DNA from: Nonomuraea zeae
Lineage (GTDB): Bacteria > Actinomycetota > Actinomycetes > Streptosporangiales > Streptosporangiaceae
Length of the DNA stretch: 49,353 nt
Direction of reading: 5' to 3'
NCBI RefSeq assembly: GCF_005889725.1
Contig: NZ_VCKX01000063.1
Span: forward strand, 1-49,353
Part shown: piece after piece, positions 15,434 to 22,859 of the stretch
How positions within the stretch are numbered: position 1 is the first letter of the stretch
Layout: each line of letters starts with the position of its first letter
Notes under the pieces: model-generated
Databases searched by the model: none
The model's input: only the letters and a program-made list of their open reading frames with translations
What the model was told of the DNA's origin: nothing
Position numbers and translations under genes: made by a program

Positions 15434-15976
15434 TCAACCCATGGCGGGCTCGTCCCAGAACGGCGGGACGAACGCGCCCTCGCGGCACGTCACCACCTTT
15501 CCGTCGAGGACGCTGAGCAGCTCGGGCTCATCGTGCTCGTACCAGCGCTGGTAGCCGAAGAAGGACTCGTTCTCGTGCAGCCGGGCGGCCAGCCAGCCGA
15601 GCAGCCCGGCCACCTCGGCATGCCCGTCAGGGTGGATCTCCCAGCGGCAGGTCAGCGCCCAGCGTCCGTCGCCGTGGTCATCCGCGCGCACCAGGATCGA
15701 ACACCCGGCACCGGGAATCTTCGTGGCCGCGTACGGCGAGCCGTCCTCCCACGCCGGTCGCGGGAATTCCTTGATCACCCAGTTGCCGCTCTCGTCGCGC
15801 GCCGGCACCTGCTCGTCGTCCAGCAGATCGAGAACCTCGTTGACGATGATCGTCTGCTCTGTGATGTGCTCGGGCCGCGGGCCGAGGCCCAGGTGCCAGC
15901 GCAGCTCGGCGAGCTCGGTCTCGGGCAGGTCGCCCCGCAGGTCCATCGCGACCATGAGTTCGTGAATGTCAGACAC
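15434..15976 (-). CDS. Hypothetical protein, acidic, actinobacterial
   Basis: A soluble 180-residue protein with no recognised family. It is rich in Glu, Asp and Trp and contains segments such as LRWHLGLGPRPEHI, DDEQVPARDESGNWVIKEFPRP and GYQRWYEHDEPELLSVLDGKV, the style of a small alpha/beta protein. No signal peptide or membrane helix is seen. GTG 15976 (VSDIHELM) is chosen as start because upstream extension runs into unrelated Arg-rich sequence; the ribosome-binding site is weak. It converges on the HxlR gene and is separated from its minus-strand upstream neighbours, so nothing in the context indicates a function. Confidence 0.7.
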   Translation of the reverse strand: MSDIHELMVAMDLRGDLPETELAELRWHLGLGPRPEHITEQTIIVNEVLDLLDDEQVPARDESGNWVIKEFPRPAWEDGSPYAATKIPGAGCSILVRADDHGDGRWALTCRWEIHPDGHAEVAGLLGWLAARLHENESFFGYQRWYEHDEPELLSVLDGKVVTCREGAFVPPFWDEPAMG

Positions 15977-16049
15977 GGCAGCACCGTACCGACGCGTGCC
16001 GACAAACGGGCGGCCCGTACCAGCACGTCCCGGACGTCGGCTCAAGCGA

Positions 16050-17330
16050 TCATCTTTGCCCGTCCAGGACGGGCAGGACGGGCAGGCCGGAGCGGTGGAC
16101 GTCCTTTCCGGCCCGGCCCAGCTCCCAGCGCAGCTGGGTCTCGCTCGGCGACTGCACCGGGAGGAACGCCGCCTCGCGCAGCCGCCGGTTGACCGGGCTG
16201 TCGGTGGCGTAGCCGCGCCCGCCGCTCGCGGTCGCCTCCAGTCGGGTGGCCGCGAGGGTGAGCTGGGCGGCGTCGTACCGCAGCCGCGTGACCTCGTGGG
16301 GGTCGGCGGCGGCGGGCGCGCGCTGCGCCCGCCGCGCCTGCTCGGCGACCCCGGCCAGACCCGCCGTCAGCTCCTCCAGGTCGGGGCCGAGCACGGCGCC
16401 CTCGCCCTTGATGATCCCGCGCGTCTCGTCCGTGGCCCGGCCCGCCAGTCCCAGGCAGAACGCGGTCTGCAGCAGCAGGAGCACGGGGCGGGCCCGCCGG
16501 ACGAACGCGGCCAGGTCGTCGGTGACGACGTGGGCGGCGTCGACCCGGGCGGCGGACAGGGTGATCGAGGACGAGGCGGTCGCGTTGAGCGCCAGCAGCC
16601 GCTTGGGCGGGGCGACCGTGACGCCCGGGTCGCCGACGCGGACGACCGCCACGATGCGCTCCGAGCCGTCGCCGATCCGGGCGGGCAGCACGACCGCCGC
16701 GCCGGGGACCAGGTTGGAGGCCCACCTGATCGGGCCGTCCAGCCGGAACCCGCCGGCGTGCGGCGTCGCGACGACGGGCACGGTCCGCATGCCGGACATC
16801 TCCTGGAGGGCGGCGGCCATCGCGGTGGAGCCGACTTCGGTGCCCGCCGCTAGGCCGGCCCGCAGGAGCCCGAGCGGCGTGTCGCGGCCGGCCTCCCGCA
16901 GGTACTCGATCACCATCCGGTGCGCCCAGAAGGAGAAGGCGGAGCTCAGGCACTCGGCGGCGATCAGCTCGATGAGCTGCGCGACCTCGGTGACACCGGT
17001 GTCGCCCGGCCCGGCGTCCAGGGCGAGCAGCTCCCGGCGACCGAGATCACGCAGCAGGCCGCACGGATCGCTCACGCCGCCCCCGCCGAGGTAAGCGGCC
17101 GGCGGGCCGGTCACGCCGCCGCCGGCCCTCGCAGCCGGCGAGCCAGTCGGGCCGGCCGCAAGGCCGTCAGTCGTCGCGGCCTGCGAGCCGGTCATGCCGG
17201 CCGCAACGCCGTCGGCGGCAGCGGCCGGCGGGCCGGCGGCACCGCCGTCCACCGTTGCGGCTCGGTCGGCGATGTGGGCCAGCAGTTCGGGCAGGTGCCG
17301 CCGCCAGGCGGGCGCCGTCGTGCCGGTCAC
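16050..17330 (-). CDS. Acyl-CoA-dehydrogenase-fold flavoprotein with low-complexity N-terminal insert
   Basis: A 426-residue protein of the acyl-CoA dehydrogenase superfamily, recognised from the order of elements: helical N-domain (IELIAAECLSSAFSFWAHRMVIEYL), central beta domain (GGFRLDGPIRWASNLVPGAAVVLPARI) and C-terminal helical domain ending TASGGRGYATDSPVNRRLREAAFLPVQSPSETQLR. No clear catalytic Glu was identified, and the same fold serves flavin monooxygenases (DszC/SfnB-like). Residues about 30-88 are an Ala/Gly/Pro/Thr stretch encoded by 45-base imperfect repeats, absent from ordinary family members. The GTG start at 17330 overlaps the stop of the DUF4242 gene (GTGA). Substrate unknown. 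Confidence 0.8.
   Translation of the reverse strand: MTGTTAPAWRRHLPELLAHIADRAATVDGGAAGPPAAAADGVAAGMTGSQAATTDGLAAGPTGSPAARAGGGVTGPPAAYLGGGGVSDPCGLLRDLGRRELLALDAGPGDTGVTEVAQLIELIAAECLSSAFSFWAHRMVIEYLREAGRDTPLGLLRAGLAAGTEVGSTAMAAALQEMSGMRTVPVVATPHAGGFRLDGPIRWASNLVPGAAVVLPARIGDGSERIVAVVRVGDPGVTVAPPKRLLALNATASSSITLSAARVDAAHVVTDDLAAFVRRARPVLLLLQTAFCLGLAGRATDETRGIIKGEGAVLGPDLEELTAGLAGVAEQARRAQRAPAAADPHEVTRLRYDAAQLTLAATRLEATASGGRGYATDSPVNRRLREAAFLPVQSPSETQLRWELGRAGKDVHRSGLPVLPVLDGQR
17134..17223. repeat. Tandem 45-bp repeat, two imperfect copies
   Basis: Copies at 17134-17178 and 17179-17223 are about 78 percent identical, and a partial third begins at 17224. The unit is a whole number of codons (15), so copy-number change keeps the acyl-CoA-dehydrogenase-like frame. 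It encodes the Ala/Gly/Thr-rich insert. Confidence 0.7.
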
Positions 17331-17875
17331 TCCGTCTCCCCGCCCGGTCCGCGGTCGAGCGCGTAGAGGCGGCTGACCGGGGTGGACACCGCCTCGCGCG
17401 CCCGCCGTACGGCGGACTCGCCGGGACCGTCGTACAGGCACAGGCACTTGCTCGTGTCCTCGCGCACATAGGTGCGCAGGAAGCTCACCTCGGGCACTTT
17501 CGCGTACAGCGGCGCCTTGGCCTTCTTGCGGGCGAGATAGTCCTCCATCCCGATGTCCGCGGGAATGTCCCACTCCACCAGGTAGTCGACCGTCCGCTTC
17601 GCGGCCTTGACCTCCTCGATGCCGGCGCCGACGAGCCGTACCTCGTCCGGCCCGGCGATCGAGGAGATCCCGGGCAGGGCCTCCCGGTCGAGGCTCAGGC
17701 CGGCGCACGAGCCGGCCTCGATGACGACGTACACCCGGGACAGGTCCCCCGTCACCTGGGACTCGATCAGCTCGCCGCCGAGTGCGGCGGCCTGCCGGCC
17801 GACTTCGGAGATGGCGGCCTCGACGGCGGATCGGTCGGCGGTCGTCGCGGTCAGTTCGATCAGATAGAGCGCCAC
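17327..17875 (-). CDS. Tandem DUF4242-like (ferredoxin-like) protein
   Basis: A 182-residue protein built from two similar halves. Both begin with a strand-rich segment (ALYLIELTATT; APLYAKVPEVSFLR), and the second half carries the DUF4242 pattern: a syv-D motif (TYVREDTSKCLCLYDGPGESAVRRAREAV) then a PVSRLYAL end. DUF4242 proteins include a nickel-binding Streptomyces protein, but metal ligands cannot be assigned with confidence here. The ATG at 17875 faces the TetR gene; the stop overlaps the acyl-CoA-dehydrogenase-like gene, so the two are translationally coupled and may form a small enzyme unit. Confidence 0.75.
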   Translation of the reverse strand: MALYLIELTATTADRSAVEAAISEVGRQAAALGGELIESQVTGDLSRVYVVIEAGSCAGLSLDREALPGISSIAGPDEVRLVGAGIEEVKAAKRTVDYLVEWDIPADIGMEDYLARKKAKAPLYAKVPEVSFLRTYVREDTSKCLCLYDGPGESAVRRAREAVSTPVSRLYALDRGPGGETE

Positions 17876-17960
17876 AGGGCCTCCAGTCGTCGGTGCACCC
17901 CGGCCCGTGCGTGGCGGGGCCGGTGTGGCGTCGGAGCGTGCAACAAGGTCGAAGCATAAA

Positions 17961-17979
17961 ACAGATCTGTCTGATCGGG
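17961..17979. promoter_or_regulatory. Putative TetR operator between DUF4242 and tetR genes
   Basis: The palindrome ACAGATCTGT (17961-17970) is followed by CTGATCGG. The core CTGTCTG-N-T-N-GG recurs in the dyad at 18595-18619, and both copies are preceded by ATAAAA. It lies between the divergent genes at 17875 and 18023, a usual place for autoregulation by a TetR protein. Confidence 0.55.
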
Positions 17980-18022
17980 AATACTAGAGCATCGTCAGCG
18001 CCGCCCGGCGTACACTCCTCGG

Positions 18023-18595
18023 ATGGCCGACCTCACCTCCATCCGCCCAGCCGACCGCCTGCTGGACGCCGCCACCCGGCTGTTCACCCTGCTGGGCATC
18101 CGCGCGGTGGGCATCGACCAGATCGTCGCCGAGGCCGGGGTCGCCAAGTCGAGCCTGTACCAGGCGTTCGGCTCCAAGGAGGCTCTCGTCGTGGCCTATC
18201 TCGAACGCCAGGACGCCGCCGACCGGGCCGCGTACCGCGCCGCGGTGACCGGGGTCGGCGACGGCACCGCGCGGGTGCTGACCTCGTTCGACCTGGCCAT
18301 CGCCGGCGCGGGACGGCGTTCCTACCGTGGCTGCCTCTACCTCAACGCCGCCACCGAGTTCCCCGACGCCGGCCACCCGGTGGGCGAGGCGGTCGAGGCG
18401 CACCGCGCCTGGGTGCGCGCCCGGTGGTCGGAGGCGCTCGGCGAGCCCGGCCCCGAGCGCGACTCACTGGTCGAGCGGATCCAGATCCTGTACGACGGCG
18501 GCATCGCCGGGGTCAAGTGCGCCCGCTCGACGGCGCCGATCGTCCTGGCCCGCGCGATGGCGGCCGAACTCCTCGCCACAAACCCCTCTCGATAA
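18023..18595 (+). CDS. TetR/AcrR-family transcriptional regulator
   Basis: A 190-residue regulator. The N-terminal DNA-binding domain (about residues 9-60) has the typical LLDAATRLFTLLGIRAVGIDQIVAEAGVAKSSLYQAFGSKEALV pattern. The C-terminal ligand domain contains GCLYLNAATEFPDAGHPV, as in the LmrA/YxaF-like subgroup. It sits between a divergent DUF4242/acyl-CoA-dehydrogenase-like operon and a downstream importer/monooxygenase operon, with related operator-like sequences on both sides of it, so it is the likely local repressor. Its TAA stop is at 18593-18595, at the edge of the downstream dyad. Confidence 0.9.
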   Translation: MADLTSIRPADRLLDAATRLFTLLGIRAVGIDQIVAEAGVAKSSLYQAFGSKEALVVAYLERQDAADRAAYRAAVTGVGDGTARVLTSFDLAIAGAGRRSYRGCLYLNAATEFPDAGHPVGEAVEAHRAWVRARWSEALGEPGPERDSLVERIQILYDGGIAGVKCARSTAPIVLARAMAAELLATNPSR

Positions 18596-18619
18596 AAACC
18601 TTCCTGTCTGGTAGGTTTT
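18595..18619. promoter_or_regulatory. 25-bp TetR-type operator upstream of the fused ABC gene
   Basis: AAAACCT (18595-18601) and AGGTTTT (18613-18619) form perfect arms, and most inner positions (CC/GG, G/C) also pair, giving a 25-bp dyad with two mismatched pairs around a central base. It starts at the last base of the tetR stop codon and lies 74 bp before the ABC fusion gene, so it probably controls the importer and monooxygenase genes. Confidence 0.7.
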
Positions 18620-18692
18620 GCGGCCAACGGCGGTTCGCCCTGCTCTGGGGACCGCCTGCCCACCCACCGTGCCGCGTTCTGGGGACAGCCCT

Positions 18693-20834
18693 ATGCCACA
18701 GAAGATCGCCGAACTGGCCGCCGTCAGTGTTCGCTACGGGGAGCACGACGCTCTGTCCGGCATCGACCTGCAGATCGAACAAGGCGAGCTCTTCGCCCTC
18801 GTCGGACCGTCGGGAGCCGGGAAGTCGACCCTGCTGCGGGTGCTGTCGGGCCTCCAGGCACCCACGTCGGGCGCCGTGCGCCGCCCCGATGACGACGGCG
18901 GCGCGACCCGCTCGGTCTTCCAGTACCCGCACCTGCTGCCGTGGCGGACCGTCGCGCGCAACGTGCGCCTCGGCCTGGAGTACCGCGCCAACGGCGGGCA
19001 CTGGCTCCGCGGTAAGGAGGCCGCCGACCAGCGGGTGCGCGAGGTCCTGTCCGATCTCGGCATCGGCGGGCTGGCCGGCCGCTACCCCGCGCAGCTCTCG
19101 GGAGGCCAGGCCCAGCGGGTCGCGGTGGCCCGCGCGGTCGTCGCCGGCCCCTCCCTGCTCCTCCTCGACGAGCCCTTCGGCGCGCTCGACCCCCTCACCC
19201 GGGCCGACCTCCAGGACTGGCTGCGTTCGGTGCACGCGAGGCTCGGCCTGTCCACGGTGCTGGTGACCCACGACCTCGACGAGGCGCTGTACCTCGGCGA
19301 CAGGATCGGCCTCCTGCACACCGGGGGCCGCCCCCTGGAGGTGGTGACCTCCCCGGTGACGCGCCGCGAGCAGCTCACGGACGGCTCGGCCCGGAGGGAG
19401 CTGCTCGCTCGTTTCAGCTCCCCGGCCGAACGCGCCGCGCTGAGCGGCCACGACGGTCCTGAACGCGGCTCCCCCACGACGCTCGGAAACGCCAAGCTCG
19501 GAAACGCGAAGCTCGGAAACGCGGAGCCCGAAAGCCCTGGGGCCGGAAGCGCAGAGCCCGGAAACGCGGAGACCGAAAGCGCCGGGGCCGGGGCCGGGGC
19601 CGGGAGGGCGCGGACGCGGCGGGAGGCGCTGACCATCACCGGGGCGCTCGCCCTGCTCACCGCCCCCGTCGTCGGCTCGATGCTGACCTCCGGCGACCGG
19701 GCCGGCGCCACCGCCACCACCGCCGGAGCCAACCCGGGAGCCACCGCCGGAACCACCGCCGGAACCACCGACGCCAGGGCCGCGACCCTGCGCATCGGCT
19801 ACCTGCCCATCACCGACGCCGCCCCGCTGCTGCTGGCCCACGACTCCGGCCAGTTCGGCAGGCGCGGCATCACCACGCCCGCGCCCGTCCTGTACCGGGG
19901 CTGGGCCCCGCTCGTCGAGGCGCTCCAGGGCGGCAACGTGGACATCGTCCACCTGCTGATGCCGCTGGCGATCCAGCTCCGCTACGACGCCAAGGTGCCG
20001 GTGAAGGTGCTGGCCTGGAACCACGCGAACGGCTCGGCCCTCACCGTCGCCAAGGACGTCGGGCGCGTGGAGGACCTGGCCGGCACGAAGGTCGCGATCC
20101 CCGCGTGGTTCTCCGTGCACAACGTGGTGCTGCAGAAGCTGCTGCGCAAGGCGGGCATCACCCCCGTGCTCGACACCGTGCCGAGCGCCCGCGCGCGTAC
20201 GACCCAGCTCGTCGTGATCCCCCCGGCGGACATGCCCACGGCGCTGCAGTCGGGCTCCATCTCCGGCTACATCGTCGCCGAGCCGTTCTGCGCGGCGGCC
20301 GAGGTGCTCGGGATCGGGAAGATCCTGCGCTTCACCGGCGACGTGTGGAAGGACCACGCCTGCTGCGTCACGGTCGTCCGCGAGGACCTGGTGCGCGACC
20401 GGCCGGACGTGGCGCAGCGGGCCGCCGAGGCGATCATCGCCGCGCAGCTCGCCATCAGGGGCGACCGCGAGGGGTCCGCCCGCCGGCTGTCGGAGGGCCG
20501 CTACCTCCCGCAGCCGCTGCCCGCGCTGGAGCGGACCTTCACCGCGCGCCCCGACCCGGCCTACGTGTCGTCCGGCGCCATCCGGCATCCCGAATGGGAT
20601 TCGCGGCGCATCGACTTCCAGCCCCATCCCTATCCCAGCTACACCGGCGAGCTCGTACGCGCGATGAAGGAGACGGTCGTGGACGCGAACGTGGCCTGGC
20701 TCGATGACCTCGATCCCGCGGAGGTGCACGGCGACCTGGTCGCCACCGGCATCTCCGCGGCGGCACTCGACGCCACGGGCGGGCTGACGGCCTTCGGCGC
20801 CGCCAGGGTGCGCACGGAGATCGTCGAGCCATGA
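18693..20834 (+). CDS. Fused ABC importer subunit: SsuB/TauB-like ATPase, repeat linker, Tat-like anchor, SsuA/NrtA-like binding domain
   Basis: One 713-residue frame carries two importer subunits. Residues 1-255 are a nitrate/sulfonate-type ATPase: Walker A GPSGAGKST (38-46), Q-loop in FQYPHLLPW, signature LSGGQAQR, Walker B LLLLDEPFGALD, H-loop VTHDLDEAL. Residues 264-304 are a linker starting with three LGNAK/LGNAE repeats. A twin Arg (309-310) precedes a hydrophobic stretch to about 331, like a Tat signal or anchor. From about 350 on is a solute-binding domain (RIGYLPITDAAPLLLAHDSGQF, GNVDIVHLLMPLAIQL, VAIPAWFSVHNVVL). No ATG or GTG start lies in frame between about 19360 and the hydrophobic segment, which argues for a single product. 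The stop overlaps the permease start (ATGA). NrtC of cyanobacteria is an ATPase/binding-domain fusion but lacks a membrane anchor. Confidence 0.85.
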   Translation: MPQKIAELAAVSVRYGEHDALSGIDLQIEQGELFALVGPSGAGKSTLLRVLSGLQAPTSGAVRRPDDDGGATRSVFQYPHLLPWRTVARNVRLGLEYRANGGHWLRGKEAADQRVREVLSDLGIGGLAGRYPAQLSGGQAQRVAVARAVVAGPSLLLLDEPFGALDPLTRADLQDWLRSVHARLGLSTVLVTHDLDEALYLGDRIGLLHTGGRPLEVVTSPVTRREQLTDGSARRELLARFSSPAERAALSGHDGPERGSPTTLGNAKLGNAKLGNAEPESPGAGSAEPGNAETESAGAGAGAGRARTRREALTITGALALLTAPVVGSMLTSGDRAGATATTAGANPGATAGTTAGTTDARAATLRIGYLPITDAAPLLLAHDSGQFGRRGITTPAPVLYRGWAPLVEALQGGNVDIVHLLMPLAIQLRYDAKVPVKVLAWNHANGSALTVAKDVGRVEDLAGTKVAIPAWFSVHNVVLQKLLRKAGITPVLDTVPSARARTTQLVVIPPADMPTALQSGSISGYIVAEPFCAAAEVLGIGKILRFTGDVWKDHACCVTVVREDLVRDRPDVAQRAAEAIIAAQLAIRGDREGSARRLSEGRYLPQPLPALERTFTARPDPAYVSSGAIRHPEWDSRRIDFQPHPYPSYTGELVRAMKETVVDANVAWLDDLDPAEVHGDLVATGISAAALDATGGLTAFGAARVRTEIVEP
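19482..19526. repeat. Three 15-bp tandem repeats encoding the linker
   Basis: CTCGGAAACGCCAAG (19482-19496) is followed by two near-identical units at 19497-19511 and 19512-19526 with one and two changes. After them, two 30-base imperfect copies starting GGAAACGCGGAG and a short GGGGCC run extend the linker. All units keep the reading frame. Confidence 0.85.
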
Positions 20835-21649
20835 ACGCATCGGTCGACACTCTGAGGCGCGGCGAGCGCCGGACCTCCTCCCCTGCGCCGGACGCGCGGC
20901 GCCACCGGCCGGCGGCGTGGGCGGCCTGGCGGGTGGCCGTGGTGATCCTGGTGATCCTGCTCTGGGCGCTCATCGCGGACGTGCTCTTCGCCGGCAACGC
21001 CGTACTGTCCCGCATGGGGCCGGTCTCGGCGATCGGCGCGCTGGCCGGGATGCTGGGCGAGGACTTCACGCTCTCGGCGATCAGCGTGTCGCTCGGGCGG
21101 CTGCTGTCCGGCCTGCTGATCGCGACGGTGCTCGGCGTGCCCCTGGGGCTGCTGTTCGGGTCCAGGGCGCTGGTGGAGTACGCCACCGCCCCGGTCGTCC
21201 AGTTCCTGCGCATGACCTCCCCGCTCGCCTGGGCCCCGCTCGTCATCGTCCTGCTGGGCTCGGACGACGCTCCCGTGATCACCCTCATCGCGCTGGCCGC
21301 GCTATGGCCGATCGTGCTCGGGGTGTCGTCGGGCACGCGGGCGCTCGACCCCGGCGCGGCGCTCGTCGCCCGCTCGCTCGGGGCGACCCGGTGGGAGCTG
21401 GTCCGCAGCACGATCATCCCCGGGCTGGCCGGGCCGCTGCGGACCGCGCTGCGGGTGGCCCTCGGCATCGCCTGGGTGGTGCTGGTGCCCGCCGAGATGT
21501 TCGGCGTCTCCAACGGGCTCGGGTACGCGGTGCTGAACGCCCGCGACAACCTCGACTACGAGCGGCTGGCGGCGACGATGCTGCTCATCGGGGCGGTCGG
21601 CTTCCTGCTCGACCGGCTGCTCAGCGGAGGCCGCGCCGAGCGCCGCTGA
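20831..21649 (+). CDS. SsuC/TauC-like ABC importer permease
   Basis: A 272-residue inner-membrane permease of the nitrate/sulfonate/taurine (BPD_transp_1) type with about six membrane segments. The cytoplasmic EAA loop that docks to the ATPase is visible in LVARSLGATRWELVRSTIIPGLAGPLRTALRVALGIAW. It overlaps the fused ATPase/binding protein gene by ATGA, so the complete importer is made of just two polypeptides. It is followed after about 100 bp by two flavin monooxygenase genes in the same direction, suggesting that the transported compound is oxidised by them. Confidence 0.9.
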   Translation: MNASVDTLRRGERRTSSPAPDARRHRPAAWAAWRVAVVILVILLWALIADVLFAGNAVLSRMGPVSAIGALAGMLGEDFTLSAISVSLGRLLSGLLIATVLGVPLGLLFGSRALVEYATAPVVQFLRMTSPLAWAPLVIVLLGSDDAPVITLIALAALWPIVLGVSSGTRALDPGAALVARSLGATRWELVRSTIIPGLAGPLRTALRVALGIAWVVLVPAEMFGVSNGLGYAVLNARDNLDYERLAATMLLIGAVGFLLDRLLSGGRAERR

Positions 21650-21689
21650 TCCTTCCGGCAAAACGATCGCCCGGAGCGGGAACAGATCG

Positions 21690-21718
21690 GCATTCCCTGG
21701 CATTCCTACCAATATTGC
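21690..21718. promoter_or_regulatory. Promoter-region repeats upstream of the first LLM gene
   Basis: GGCATTCC occurs at 21690-21697 and again at 21700-21707, one helical turn apart. It continues into ATTCCTACC (21703-21711) and a perfect CAATATTG palindrome (21711-21718). ATTCCTACC recurs on the opposite strand upstream of the MFS gene. This AT-rich island probably holds a second promoter and a regulator site. Confidence 0.45.
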
Positions 21719-21751
21719 AGTGAATTGGGACGAGAGAGGGATGAGCCGACC

Positions 21752-22849
21752 ATGACCGATCGTCGCCTGTTGCTCGCCATCGACCTGGACGGAGACGGCG
21801 CCCACCCGGCCGCCTGGCGCCACAGCGGCCGTCCGCCCGCGCAGACGCTGACGGCCGCCGCACTCCGGCGCGTCGTCGGGAACGTGGAGGCGGCGGGCTT
21901 CGCGCTCGCGACCTTCGACGACGCCCCGCTGCCTCCGAGCCGTACGCATGACGCCGCAGGTCGCCTGGAGGCGGGCACCCGGGCCGCGTTCGCCGCGACC
22001 CTGACCCACCGGATCGGGCTCGCGCCCACGCTGCACACCACCACGACCGAGCCGTTCCACCTGGCCACGCAGCTGGCCAGCCTGGACCACGCCAGCCGGG
22101 GCCGGGCGGCCTGGGTGGTCGGGGCGGCCGGCACCGAGGACGACCTGGCGACGATCGGTGCGCAGGCGCCGGCGCGGGAGGCCGTGCGGCGCGAGGCGGC
22201 CGACGTCGTGGAGGTGACGCGCCTGCTGTGGGACTCCTGGCAGGACGACGCGGTGATCAGGGACGTGGCCACCGGCCGCTACCTGGATCCCGGGCGCGTG
22301 CACCACGTGAACTACACGGGGGAACGCTTCACCGTGGCCGGGCCGCTCATCACGCCGCGACCCCCGCAGGGGCAGGTCGTCGTGCTGGCCCCGGCCGAGC
22401 TGGAGCTGGACGCGCACGCCGACGTGGTGCTGGTGGGCGAGCCCGACACCGGCGCGCTCGCCCGGCGGGCGGAGCGGGCCAGGGAGGCGGGGGCGGCGCT
22501 CGTGTTCGCCGAGATCGAGGTCGTCCTGGACGCCGGCGAGCCGGGGACGCGGCGGCTCGCCGCGCTGGACGCGGCCACGCCGTGGCCGGGCTCCGGCCGC
22601 CCGCGCTACACCGGGCCGGCGAGCGGGCTCGTGGACCTGCTCGTCTCGCTCGCGCCGGTCGTTGACGGGGTACGCCTGCACCCCGCCGTGCTCGCCACCG
22701 ACCTGCCGGTGCTGGCCGGGGACGTGCTGCCCGCGCTCGCCGCGACCGGGCTGCACGCCGCGCCCGAGCCGGGGGCCACGCTGCGGACGACGCTGGGCCT
22801 GTCCCGTCCCGCCAACCGCTTCGCCGTCGCGGCGAGCACGACCGCCTGA
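21752..22849 (+). CDS. LLM class flavin-dependent oxidoreductase, divergent
   Basis: A 365-residue luciferase-like protein. The LLM barrel is recognisable from RRVVGNVEAAGFALATFDDA, LTHRIGLAPTLHTTTTEPFHLATQLASLDHASRGRAAWVVG and the DVVEVTRLLWDSW segment followed by YTGERFTVAGPL. The second half is less conserved and lacks the usual strong C-terminal LLM motifs, so it may be a partner or a divergent monooxygenase. ATG 21752 is chosen; an upstream TTG at 21725 has no homology support. It ends 10 bp before the NtaA-type monooxygenase gene and is surely co-transcribed with it. Confidence 0.82.
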   Translation: MTDRRLLLAIDLDGDGAHPAAWRHSGRPPAQTLTAAALRRVVGNVEAAGFALATFDDAPLPPSRTHDAAGRLEAGTRAAFAATLTHRIGLAPTLHTTTTEPFHLATQLASLDHASRGRAAWVVGAAGTEDDLATIGAQAPAREAVRREAADVVEVTRLLWDSWQDDAVIRDVATGRYLDPGRVHHVNYTGERFTVAGPLITPRPPQGQVVVLAPAELELDAHADVVLVGEPDTGALARRAERAREAGAALVFAEIEVVLDAGEPGTRRLAALDAATPWPGSGRPRYTGPASGLVDLLVSLAPVVDGVRLHPAVLATDLPVLAGDVLPALAATGLHAAPEPGATLRTTLGLSRPANRFAVAASTTA

Positions 22850-22859
22850 GAGGACGACC

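Noticed and set aside
19360..19700. Possible hidden separate start for the solute-binding domain
   Set aside because: No in-frame ATG or GTG with a ribosome-binding site was found before the twin-arginine segment; the first ATG after it (at residue 330) would remove the export signal.
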